DNA from: Pyronema omphalodes
Lineage: Eukaryota > Ascomycota > Pezizomycetes > Pezizales > Pyronemataceae
DNA: 64,000 nucleotides
Assembly (NCBI GenBank): GCA_024516155.1
Contig: JAJJXM010000069.1
Coordinates: 186,001-250,000 of the forward strand
Direction: 5' to 3'
The first letter of the stretch is position 1, and every line of letters starts with the position of its first letter. The position numbers were made by a program, and so were the translations under genes. Shown here piece by piece: positions 43,301-50,651 of the stretch. The notes beneath the pieces are model-generated. The model searched no databases. It saw nothing but the letters and a program-made list of their open reading frames with translations, and was not told where the DNA came from.

Positions 43301-44051
43301 CGTCGTCCGTCAGGGGGGGCTTGTCTTGTAGGGCGACGGTGATCTCGTCCAACGATAGCGAGAACACTGTCAGACTTTCGTCTTCTACCATTTCCTTGAA
43401 GTCGGTGATGGTTAGACTTGAGATCTCTATTGGGGGTTCGTCCGGGGGGTCGGGGACCGAGTCTTCCAACTCCGGCAAGGGGTTGGTGTCGGGCTCGTGG
43501 ACAGCGGGAGGGGGGCCCGGGTCCAGGACCTCGACACCGGTTGTGCTTACAGGCAACGGGGTGCAGTTCCTTAGGCAGTATTGTGAGTCGAAGCTTACAG
43601 TGTTGGAACTGAAGCTTATTGTTATGTCGTGTTTCTTCAACCAGGGGATGCCCAGCACCACAGGGTAGTGACCCAACTTGGTGACGAACATGGGAAGGGT
43701 TTCCGAGTGACCATTGATGGTACACTCTACTTGGGCGAGGTGTGTGATTTTCCCTGAGGGTATGGGTCGTCCGTCCATAACTTCGACCGTTCGGGCGGTG
43801 GGTAGGGGGGTTAGAGGGAGTTTGTGATGGCGGGCGAAATTGCGGTCAACAAAGGCGATACCAGTGGCGCCGCAGTCAACGAGCGCTACTGTTTTCACGG
43901 AGCGGTTATTGGAAAACAAGGAGCAAGAGAGAACAAGGTGTTTGCATTCTAACTTTCCAGTAAAACTTGCGCCCGATAATAGCAATGTATCAGCAATAAT
44001 TTTCCCACCAGCGGCAGAGCCATCTTCTTGCAGCTGGTTCAATCTTTTCCC
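40317..44051 (-). CDS. Element 5 pol (protease, RT, RNase H, integrase, chromodomain)
   Basis: It is a continuous frame of about 1240 codons entered by -1 shift from gag. In order: protease with DCG in place of the usual D-T/S-G (LVDCGATG, near residue 50), RT with catalytic YLDD (about residue 440) and the EKC block intact, RNase H (ETDASDY, near 590), integrase zinc finger (ending CHTCKRTK), integrase core (VDFVTGLP, SDRGPQF) and a C-terminal chromodomain (YLVKWTGH). It is fully open, so potentially active. It is related to element 6 pol. Confidence 0.93.
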   Translation of the reverse strand, partial: GKRLNQLQEDGSAAGGKIIADTLLLSGASFTGKLECKHLVLSCSLFSNNRSVKTVALVDCGATGIAFVDRNFARHHKLPLTPLPTARTVEVMDGRPIPSGKITHLAQVECTINGHSETLPMFVTKLGHYPVVLGIPWLKKHDITISFSSNTVSFDSQYCLRNCTPLPVSTTGVEVLDPGPPPAVHEPDTNPLPELEDSVPDPPDEPPIEISSLTITDFKEMVEDESLTVFSLSLDEITVALQDKPPLTDDELKDMIPEEYHDYLELFKEVNAKELPPHRPYDHKIPLKEGFVPPFGPLYSLSRNELQTLKTWLDENLEKGFIQRSQSPAASPILFVKKSDGSLRLCVDYRRLNEGTEKNRYPLPLIQETMMNLSKAQYFTTLDVRSAYNLIRMAEGEEWKTAFRTRYGLFESKVMPFGLTNAPADFQAFINDVLRPYLDQFCTAYLDDILVFSEPKSDHTAHVRKILERLKQEKLHLKPEKCKFAKAEVQYLGYNIGRDGARMMHSKVATVRDWKEPTNLKQVQEFLGFANFYRRFIKDYSKVVSPLTALTKKKDGKAIPFIWGKDQQSAFDRLKDAFTSAPILKHFDYEKPIVVETDASDYVSAGVLSQYDDDDVLHPVAFYSKKHSPAECNYEIYDKELLAIVRCFEEWRPHLEGSAFPIKVLTDHKNLEYFMTTKLLNRRQARWSEFLSRFNFVITYRPGTLGGKPDALTRRAADLPEEGDERILANQQAVLKPQNFQLCMTPPMKLAPSEVDLLFTEGYKTDSFPNRVLGMLEDGTQICKDISLADCSVLENRLYYRDCLYVPALDKLRLKLLQDHHDPPTMGHPGRAKTFELLARNYYWPSMRKDVDQFVRNCHTCKRTKATRHAPYGTLKPLPVPHHPWQNISVDFVTGLPTSEGFDAICAIVCRLTKQRHLVPCHSTIDAEGFAQLFLENVFKLHGLPDTVVSDRGPQFVAHFWKHLANCMGIEIATSTAFHPQTDGQTERINAVTEQYLRAYVCYLQDDWKKFLPLAEFAANNQVSDTTSLSPFYAIYGRHPKCSFELEIRTNNPEEVKANEVAEWMSHIYDVLRSEMKYAQARHIEAADNSRLPAPVFKPGDLVWLDARNLRTRRPSKKLENKHLGPFTVLRPIGSHAYELDIPETMKHHRTFPVSLLNPAPSDPLPGQIIPPPLPVVVDGEEERFVDEILDSRWSRGNLQYLVKWTGHDSPTWEPETNLSETEAAERFHQLYPDKPSPLVGTRA

Positions 44052-45385
44052 GACACCTCCTCTTCACTATCCAATAATTCCACACTCGCCACTTTAACAT
44101 TCGTCTTGGTGGGGCACGACGCAGCCATGTGGCCGAGGCCACCGCAGTAGAGGCAACGTTCTTCTGATAGGCGGGTCGCACGTTCCTGTGCCGACAGTTT
44201 CTGACGGGGTCCCTGGGCAGGGGTTTGCTTGCTGGAGGAGGCGGTGGTGGCTTGGGTAGCGGGGGTGGGGCGACTGGTGGCGGGGATGGCGGCGGTAGTG
44301 GGTTTAACTTGGCCGCGGTTGGTACGCAGCTTGCGGAGGTTCTCAAGTGCTCTCAATTGGGAGTCCAATTTTTGGCACTGGTCAACCAATTCGTGCATCG
44401 TAGCGGTGGGAGGGGCGCCAACCAACTTTTCGTGCAACTCGAGGGACAGGCCGTTACGCAGAGCATCCATGGTGGCGGCTTCATCCCAGCCTAGTTCTGC
44501 GACCAGGCGGGAGAACTCTGCATAATAGTCTGAAAATTCGCGGTTGTTTTGTGGGAGATTTTGTAGTTTGAAACGAGCCGTTGCGCGCTGGTCCGGGTCT
44601 CCAAAGGTACGCTGTAAGATTTTAATGACGTCCTCGACGTCGTTGAGGGCCCAGCGGTTGCCATTTTCCTTGATATAAGGAAGAATCTGATCCAAGGCGC
44701 GTCCGCGGAGGCGGCCCATGGCATAAGAAATCCGCTTGTGAGGGGTTGGGAAGCGTAGTTCGTCACTCACCAACTTGATGCGAAGCAAGGAGACAAAGCG
44801 GCGGAGGTCCTCCCTGTTGGACCCATCGAAGGTTGGCGGATCCGAAATTTTGTCTCCGGTAACGCGGATGCCAGGGGAGGCGAGTAGCGCGTTGATGAGT
44901 TCACGCTGGCGGGTGAGCTCCTTCTCGTAGTAGTGAATTTCATTCGTATCTGCTTGTTCCTCCGGGGTTAGGAGGATTTTGGGGTCTCGGGGGGGGAGTC
45001 TTGGAACTGGTGCGATTATAGCGGGGGCGGGGGCTGCGGCTGCGGCTGTGGTAGGGGGTGCGGCGGTTCCCGGCACTGTTTCTGGGCCATTTGGATAAAC
45101 CTGGACGGAGCCAGTCTGAATAACGACAGGGGGAATGGGGGCAGGGGTGGGAGCTTCCGGAGCGCGGGAGGCGACAGGGCTGGAGACTCGAGTGCTGTTA
45201 CGGGAGCCGGGGGTCTCCGCGAGGTCGTTTAAGAGGTAGCCCGTGGGGTTGTCTTGGGCGTCTAGGATTGATTGCGTGAGTTGTTTGGTGAAAGTAAGCG
45301 GTTCATGGCCGTCAGGGAACTGGGTCATGGAGGCAGCGTTAACGATTTGCTGCCAATGTCCTTCGTCGATAAGTTTAACGTGCAT
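44039..45385 (-). CDS. Element 5 gag (448 aa)
   Basis: The start chosen is the first ATG in frame (45385, MHVKLIDEG); the frame is open further upstream but without ATG. It has a Pro/Ala/Thr-rich N-terminal part, a capsid-like region (PPTFDGSNREDLRRFVSLLR, LRGRALDQILPYI, FSDYYAEFSRLVAELGW) and a CX2CX4HX4C knuckle near the C terminus (CLYCGGLGHMAASC). The start overlaps the end of the leader ORF by 11 nt. Confidence 0.88.
   Translation of the reverse strand: MHVKLIDEGHWQQIVNAASMTQFPDGHEPLTFTKQLTQSILDAQDNPTGYLLNDLAETPGSRNSTRVSSPVASRAPEAPTPAPIPPVVIQTGSVQVYPNGPETVPGTAAPPTTAAAAAPAPAIIAPVPRLPPRDPKILLTPEEQADTNEIHYYEKELTRQRELINALLASPGIRVTGDKISDPPTFDGSNREDLRRFVSLLRIKLVSDELRFPTPHKRISYAMGRLRGRALDQILPYIKENGNRWALNDVEDVIKILQRTFGDPDQRATARFKLQNLPQNNREFSDYYAEFSRLVAELGWDEAATMDALRNGLSLELHEKLVGAPPTATMHELVDQCQKLDSQLRALENLRKLRTNRGQVKPTTAAIPATSRPTPATQATTASSSKQTPAQGPRQKLSAQERATRLSEERCLYCGGLGHMAASCPTKTNVKVASVELLDSEEEVSGKD
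44045..44051 (-). promoter_or_regulatory. Gag-pol -1 frameshift site GGGAAAA (element 5)
   Basis: In the gag frame it reads G GGA AAA two codons before the gag stop TGA (44039-44041). The -1 frame leads into pol. The same heptamer is used in elements 4 and 6. Confidence 0.85.
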
Positions 45386-45617
45386 TCTGGCGGGCTCGGA
45401 GGATTGGCTTGAGTCGGATGGTGTGGCGGACGTGCTCCTGGTAAGTGTAATCCTGGAGTTCCCAACGGACCACAAGGTAGCAGTGATTTTCTGCTCTCCG
45501 GATGGTTCGTCGCACTGCGCCAGCGAATCGGTCGGAAATCCCGAAGGTCTCGTTTAGGGTGTGAGTTTCCTGGGCTTGTTTTAAGGCGTGTGTCCAAGCA
45601 GAACCGGTGGGGTTCAT
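45375..45617 (-). CDS. 80-aa leader ORF of element 5
   Basis: It is an ATG frame starting 35 nt inside the 5' LTR and overlapping the gag ATG. It sits exactly where elements 4 and 6 have their 56-aa leader ORF, but in a different gag context, and similarity to that peptide is too weak to claim by eye. There is no known motif. It could be a regulatory upstream ORF, a real small protein, or chance. Confidence 0.4.
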   Translation of the reverse strand: MNPTGSAWTHALKQAQETHTLNETFGISDRFAGAVRRTIRRAENHCYLVVRWELQDYTYQEHVRHTIRLKPILRARQNAR

Positions 45618-45641
45618 GCGTGTTGGTTGAATAATTATTAG

Positions 45642-45650
45642 ATCGAACGT
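45642..45650 (-). promoter_or_regulatory. Element 5 primer-binding site (self-priming type)
   Basis: Two nucleotides inside the 5' LTR the minus strand reads ACGTTCGAT. The same 9 bases occur on the plus strand in the 5' LTR at 45860-45868, giving an exact complement in the transcript. A TATA-like CATAAAAAGG (minus strand, about 45896-45905) lies about 30 nt upstream. Confidence 0.65.
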
Positions 45651-45652
45651 AA

Positions 45653-46180
45653 TGTCAGGGAACTAGGAACGGACGTTCAAAGAACACACTGAACACTACC
45701 GGCAAGGGGGACTAGGCGGGTTCCAGGACGGGGAACGGAAAGACAAGGACCGAAGTGCACGGCAGACGGATGGCACACGAAACAGGGACAGGGACAAGGA
45801 CAAGAATGACGTGGGACTGAAAGGAGAAGTCTTTATTAAGGACAAGGGAAAGACACAAGACGTTCGATGGAGAACTCAACAACGGGGAGGCAAGCCTTTT
45901 TATGTACAAAGGGGCGGCCAGCACTCTTGCTGGGCCGTCATCCAACATCGCTACATCAAAGCTTCCGTTCTCCATCAATTCACCTGCGACGCCACAGCTC
46001 TCCAGCTCATGGTACGTCATCCATCATCAATCAGTCTATCAATCACAACGGCACGGCACACACAACAACACTAGACAACACAACACAACACGGCAAGACA
46101 ACGGCACGATGTCGACAACAACAACGACAACACAATGATGACGCAACAACACAACGGCTCGTCAGCCGTGTGCCGTGACA
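45653..46180 (-). repeat. Element 5 5' LTR
   Basis: It is the partner of 39777-40305, and clearly diverged from it. It joins LINE B directly at 46181 without a target duplication. Confidence 0.9.
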
Positions 46181-47209
46181 AGATCCCTCAACGCCCTCCG
46201 AAGCCTAGTGCGTCACGAGACAGGTTTGTCCCCCTCAGCGACTCGTACCCTTTACATCGCGTGCGTCATTTCTAGGTCCGACTTCGGCTCGGAGATCTGG
46301 TGGACGGGCCAAAAACGTCTCGCCAACCTCATTCAAACCCAACAAAACTCAGCCCACCGAGGAATCCTAAACACATTCCACTCGACACCGATAATCGCCC
46401 TCCACAACGAAGCCGCCATACCCCCCGTTTCAGTCCGCTTGCAACACCGCACCCGGAAATACGTCCTGCGCCTTCTCTCCCTCCCCCCTCACCGCCCCGT
46501 TGTGAAACGTTGCCCCTCCTCCTTCCCCGTGCCCCTACACCTCCACACTTCCATATGCAACCCCTACAAGTACGACCACCCCTGGCAGTCCCCCGGTTAC
46601 GCCCCGTCCCGTCTTGTCAGCATGCTACGATCAGTCAGCAGATGGGTGCTGCCCGATGACGATATCGAGAATACGGCTCGCCCAAACCACACCCCATGGC
46701 ACCGCAACCCCATCCGAACGTCAATTACACCCCTTCCCAAGACTGATGCGGCCGTCGAACACGCCAAACTCCTTAACACGTTACGAACCGACCCGACCGT
46801 CGTCATCGCATACACCGACGGATCCCAGCTGGAAGGTCGCACCGGCGCGGGATACAGTATTACAGACGGATTACCGCGACGACTCGACGAAATCATCCCC
46901 ATGGGCGACACAACGGAAGTCTTCGATGCAGAGCTGCGTGCCATCCACGACTGCCTCGCGAGCTGCCTAAAAATCCTCCGACTCAACAACCTCAACCGCC
47001 GCCACATTCACATATTCACGGATCACCAGGCAGCGATCCTCCGCGCCTCCCGCACCACGTACTGCCGTGGACAGGAACTCGCTCTCTCAATTTACGACAT
47101 AGCCTCTTCCCTCCACCAACAACAAACGACTCTCACCCTCCATTGGGTCCCGGGACACACCAACATACCCGGCAACGACTCCGCCGACCTCCTCCGGAAG
47201 AGAGCAACC
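46181..47209 (+). pseudogene. LINE B ORF2 fragment: end of RT and RNase H
   Basis: It begins in the RT thumb region (LVRHETGLSPSATR, GSEIWWTGQKRLA) and runs through RNase H (YTDGSQ, AELRAIHDC, FTDHQAA, PGHTNIPGNDSAD). It is open throughout. The 5' part of the LINE is missing where element 5 begins. LINE C interrupts it at 47209, and the protein continues from 60221 after the 13-bp duplication. Confidence 0.88.
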
Positions 47210-47652
47210 AACAACACACCACACAGCAACCGCTGACCCCCCCCCCGGCATTTGCGACAACAACAACAATTTCCCCGATTTTCGAATCGGCAATCGATTT
47301 CTTACCTCGGAATTACCCCGAACCTCGATTTTCGGAACCCAGCTACCGTTTACCGTTGAGATTCAGCGGAAAAACGCGATTCTGGGACCTCCGGGCCGGA
47401 TTCCGGGCACTTTCATCAACGCCGCTCCACCACCAGCCCTCCAATCATCAAACCGACCTTATTTTCGGTTTCGGCATACCGAAATCCCCCCCCCCCCCCA
47501 AATCCCCCCCCCCACCAGCAGCACTGGTTGTGGTGATACCCCAAATTTCCCCCCCTCCGGACCCCTTTCCTCGCGAGAAATTTTCGTGCTCGCTTACCAA
47601 GAGCGCCCTCACGTGACTCTTCGCCATCGCTTACCTCACCACCGGTTAAGCG
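47210..47652 (+). promoter_or_regulatory. LINE C 5' UTR
   Basis: It starts AACAACACACCACACAGC, then a run of C (about 47229-47238) and further long C tracts near 47488-47515. A related start (CCAACAACACCACCCAGC, then a C run) appears at 61847, supporting the 5' boundary. It presumably holds an internal promoter; no box was recognised. Confidence 0.65.
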
Positions 47653-49344
47653 ATGGACGCTAACGCACCCATCCCTGCCACGCCCACGCGTATGCAGGTA
47701 CCCGAGAATATTTTTAGCCCCGACATGCTTTCCCGAATCAACGCCCCGCACGCTGGCTCCTCCGCCATCGCGACCTCTAAGAAATCAACGACCGTCTCCG
47801 GAAAAGTCACCAAATGCCCCACCAAAAAATCCGACTCTAGACTTGGCCTCGACCTCCTCCGCAAAAATGCCACCCGACCGGAAACAAACACCCCCGTGAA
47901 CCTCGATGGAACCCCTGTCGAAACAATGCCGACCGCTATGGACACTGACAGCTGCCCCGACACCGGCTCCGAATCCGACTCTGACCTGAACCTCAACGAC
48001 AGCCAGCACGCAATAACTACTTCCGACGTCAACCTCGCGACCTTATCCGAACTGATCAAGACGAACATCATGGATCTCCCCAGCCCAATGAACCAACGCC
48101 TCGAAACTGTGACCAAACGCATCGACAAACTACACCGAACCAACACCCAGCCCCGAACCGACCACCTCGCCGACAACCCCCTGACCGCCCCAAACACCGC
48201 ACCCGCCACCACGCCCATCGCCAACGACATACACCATTGGATGGCGAGATGCCACATGCTCGAAGGAATCTTGCGCAGCAAGAACATCGCCATCCCCCTC
48301 GACGCACCCCGGACTACAACCCGCCCCTCCAACGCACCCTCGGCGCCGTGGGCGGACCCCTCCCAGACCAAAACTCTCCTCAAAGCCAACCCCCCCACCA
48401 ACCCCACACCCGCCACTACTCGCCCCGTCGTCAAACGACAGCCCCGAACCCGCCCCCAGGAAATCATCCTGCCCTGCCCCAACCCCAGTGTCCTCCCGGT
48501 CCACACGAGAGTAGAAGTGGGCTTCGCAGTGAACAAAGCACTGCTAGAGGCCAAAGCCCCCTCTCACATGGGAGTCACTACGGTCCGCAAGAACCAAGCG
48601 GGAAATATCATCTTGACACTGAACCCTGCTACCACCACCGAACAGCTAACCGCACACTTAGAAACAATTCAACGCGCTGCCCAAACGGTACACCCCTCCC
48701 TCGACACCCCCCACATCAACGAACGATGGTATAAACTCGCCGTCCACGGCATCCCCACAGACATCTACCCCGACACTGAGGAAGGAATGCGCCTCCTCCG
48801 AGAAGAAATCGAACGGAGCAACAACCCGGTCACCCTGGCCCAGAACCCGCGGTACATGACGACGGCAGAAAAACGTGCTGGCAAGACGGCCTCCAGTGTA
48901 GTAATTGCGGTGCGCATGCCCGACGAGTTGGCCCTCCTCAAACGCCGTAAGGTGCTGGTCCTCTTCGAAGCACGAAGGGTCACCGAATACTTCACCGCGA
49001 GGAAAACCGATCAATGTCGACGGTGCCAACTCTACGGCCACCACCACGCAACCTGCACTGGACCCCCCGGACCGATCTGCGCCCTCTGTGGAAAAGACCA
49101 CCCCACGGAGAACCACAACTGCACCGAATGCCCGACGAGAAACGGTAAGTCGTGCTCACACACTAAGTACGAATGCAGAAACTGCGTCGAGGCTGGCATC
49201 CCCGAACATGACCATCCCGCCTTTCACAAACAATGCCCGACTCGCCTCCACATCCACAAGGAAGCCAGAGAGGCAACCCAACCCGCCGCCTCTACCTCAC
49301 CCAACCCTACAGACAAAGACACCGACATGATCCAACATGTCTAA
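47653..49344 (+). CDS. LINE C ORF1 (563 aa, RNA-binding protein with zinc knuckles)
   Basis: The ATG is at 47653. The N-terminal half is Pro/Thr/Asn-rich and low complexity. The middle (from about residue 275) resembles the RNA-binding part of LINE ORF1 proteins. The C-terminus has cysteine/histidine clusters: CRRCQLYGHHHATC (CX2CX4HX4C), CALCGKDHPTENHNC and a third cluster around YECRNC. Known ORF1 proteins bind their own RNA and form the retrotransposition particle. The stop overlaps the ORF2 start by 8 nt (ATGTCTAA). Confidence 0.9.
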   Translation: MDANAPIPATPTRMQVPENIFSPDMLSRINAPHAGSSAIATSKKSTTVSGKVTKCPTKKSDSRLGLDLLRKNATRPETNTPVNLDGTPVETMPTAMDTDSCPDTGSESDSDLNLNDSQHAITTSDVNLATLSELIKTNIMDLPSPMNQRLETVTKRIDKLHRTNTQPRTDHLADNPLTAPNTAPATTPIANDIHHWMARCHMLEGILRSKNIAIPLDAPRTTTRPSNAPSAPWADPSQTKTLLKANPPTNPTPATTRPVVKRQPRTRPQEIILPCPNPSVLPVHTRVEVGFAVNKALLEAKAPSHMGVTTVRKNQAGNIILTLNPATTTEQLTAHLETIQRAAQTVHPSLDTPHINERWYKLAVHGIPTDIYPDTEEGMRLLREEIERSNNPVTLAQNPRYMTTAEKRAGKTASSVVIAVRMPDELALLKRRKVLVLFEARRVTEYFTARKTDQCRRCQLYGHHHATCTGPPGPICALCGKDHPTENHNCTECPTRNGKSCSHTKYECRNCVEAGIPEHDHPAFHKQCPTRLHIHKEAREATQPAASTSPNPTDKDTDMIQHV

Positions 49345-50650
49345 TTACAACCCACTGGCAACGACAATCCGAATAATTTCCCATAACATGAACCGCCAAC
49401 GCCCAGCCCTCGACTCCCTCCTAAACAGCGCCTGCACAACAGCAGACATCATCCTACTTCAGGAAATCAACATCACTGACCCCGCCTTCGCCACCACCCA
49501 CCCCGCCTTCACGTTGGTCCTGCCCCCCCGCGGCGACAGAGCCTCCAACAGGACGGCGGCGTATATCAACCGCACAAACCCTTACCTGAAAGTATCACAA
49601 CGCACAGACATATGTACAGACCCGGACCTCCAGGTCCTCGAGGTAGGTACAGATCTCATCCCCGCGTTTTTCCTTTTAAATATTTATAATGAACGTGACC
49701 CCGAAACCCAAACCTACACAATTCCCCGCTCCCTATCACCCCTTTCCCTGCCCCGCAGATGCGTTATAACAGGTGACCTCAACGCTCACCACGCTCTATG
49801 GAACTCCGCAACACGCACACCCAAACGTGCCAGTGAACTGGTACACCTAATAGAACAGGAAAACTGGAGATTGGTTTCCGTCCCAGACACCCCGACACAC
49901 TACTACCAACGGGGGACTAGATGCTCCGTTATAGACTTGACCCTGGCCTCGCCAGCCATGATGGAAGAGGTAGGGACCTGGGCCATAGACGATGAACTAG
50001 CTACCGGGTCGGACCACGAAGTAATTCGCTTCGACATCCAAACTGTGCACCCAGACATAGAACCTACCCCCCTACCGGGACGTCTCAACTGGCGGAAAAC
50101 AGACTGGACCTTGTTCTCCACGACCCTCCAAGCATCCATCTCCGCATCGACAACACAGTGGAGTCAGTACGCCTCCAACCCCACACCCGAAAACCTCGAC
50201 GCCTGGGCACGCCACGCGAGAGAACATATCCTCGATGCAGCCCGCGCCTCCACCCCCGTACTACAAGTCACCCCCGGATCGAAACGTTGGTGGACAGTGG
50301 AAGTCACCACCGCCAGAAAGGATATGACCCGCGCGAAAAGAAGGTGGAAATCAACAGGCTCAGACACTAACCACACCATTTACCGCCGCCTACGAAACAT
50401 GTATCACCGTCAGATAAGACATGCCAAGGATGCGATGTGGAAAGAATATCTAGCTCAGGCAGAAGGACCAGACGTCTGGAGGGCCTTCAAATACACAAAC
50501 CTGCGCCGTGCCCAACTCACTCCGAATATCCGCGCCACAATCAACGGTAGGGAGGAACTCTGCAGTTCATTCGACAGGAAAGTAGAGGCATTTCAGATGT
50601 TATTCCCCCCACCACCTCCCCCACCCCCCCCCATCCACCCTCCCCTGTTG
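49337..50650 (+). CDS. LINE C ORF2, endonuclease part
   Basis: The ATG lies inside the ORF1 stop overlap. It is an APE-type endonuclease with the expected series: ISHNMNR, ILLQEINI (catalytic Glu), ITGDLNAHH (Asp/Asn), CSVIDLTLASP and GSDHEVI (catalytic Ser-Asp-His). It nicks target DNA to prime reverse transcription. The coherent frame ends in a proline run (LFPPPPPPPPP, about 50604-50640). Downstream, RT is in another frame, so a shift falls between about 50605 and 50655, probably in the C-run. Confidence 0.9.
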
Positions 50651-50651
50651 C

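Larger units (their letters stand above)
39777..46180 (-). mobile_element. Element 5: chromovirus with intact ORFs, diverged LTRs and no target duplication
   Basis: LTRs are 39777-40305 and 45653-46180 (529 and 528 bp). Between them on the minus strand are a leader ORF, gag and pol, all open. The flanks are a gag fragment on the left (ACTCG) and LINE B RT on the right (AGATC), so there is no 5-bp duplication. The LTRs differ at roughly one base in ten over their first 250 bp, much more than expected for an element whose ORFs are intact. Confidence 0.9.

Noticed and set aside
47646..48554. 302-codon open frame on the minus strand opposite LINE C ORF1
   Set aside because: It is a shadow of GC-rich coding sequence on the plus strand; no motif, and composition follows the antisense of Pro/Thr codons. 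The same applies to 51392-52342 and 58328-58810.
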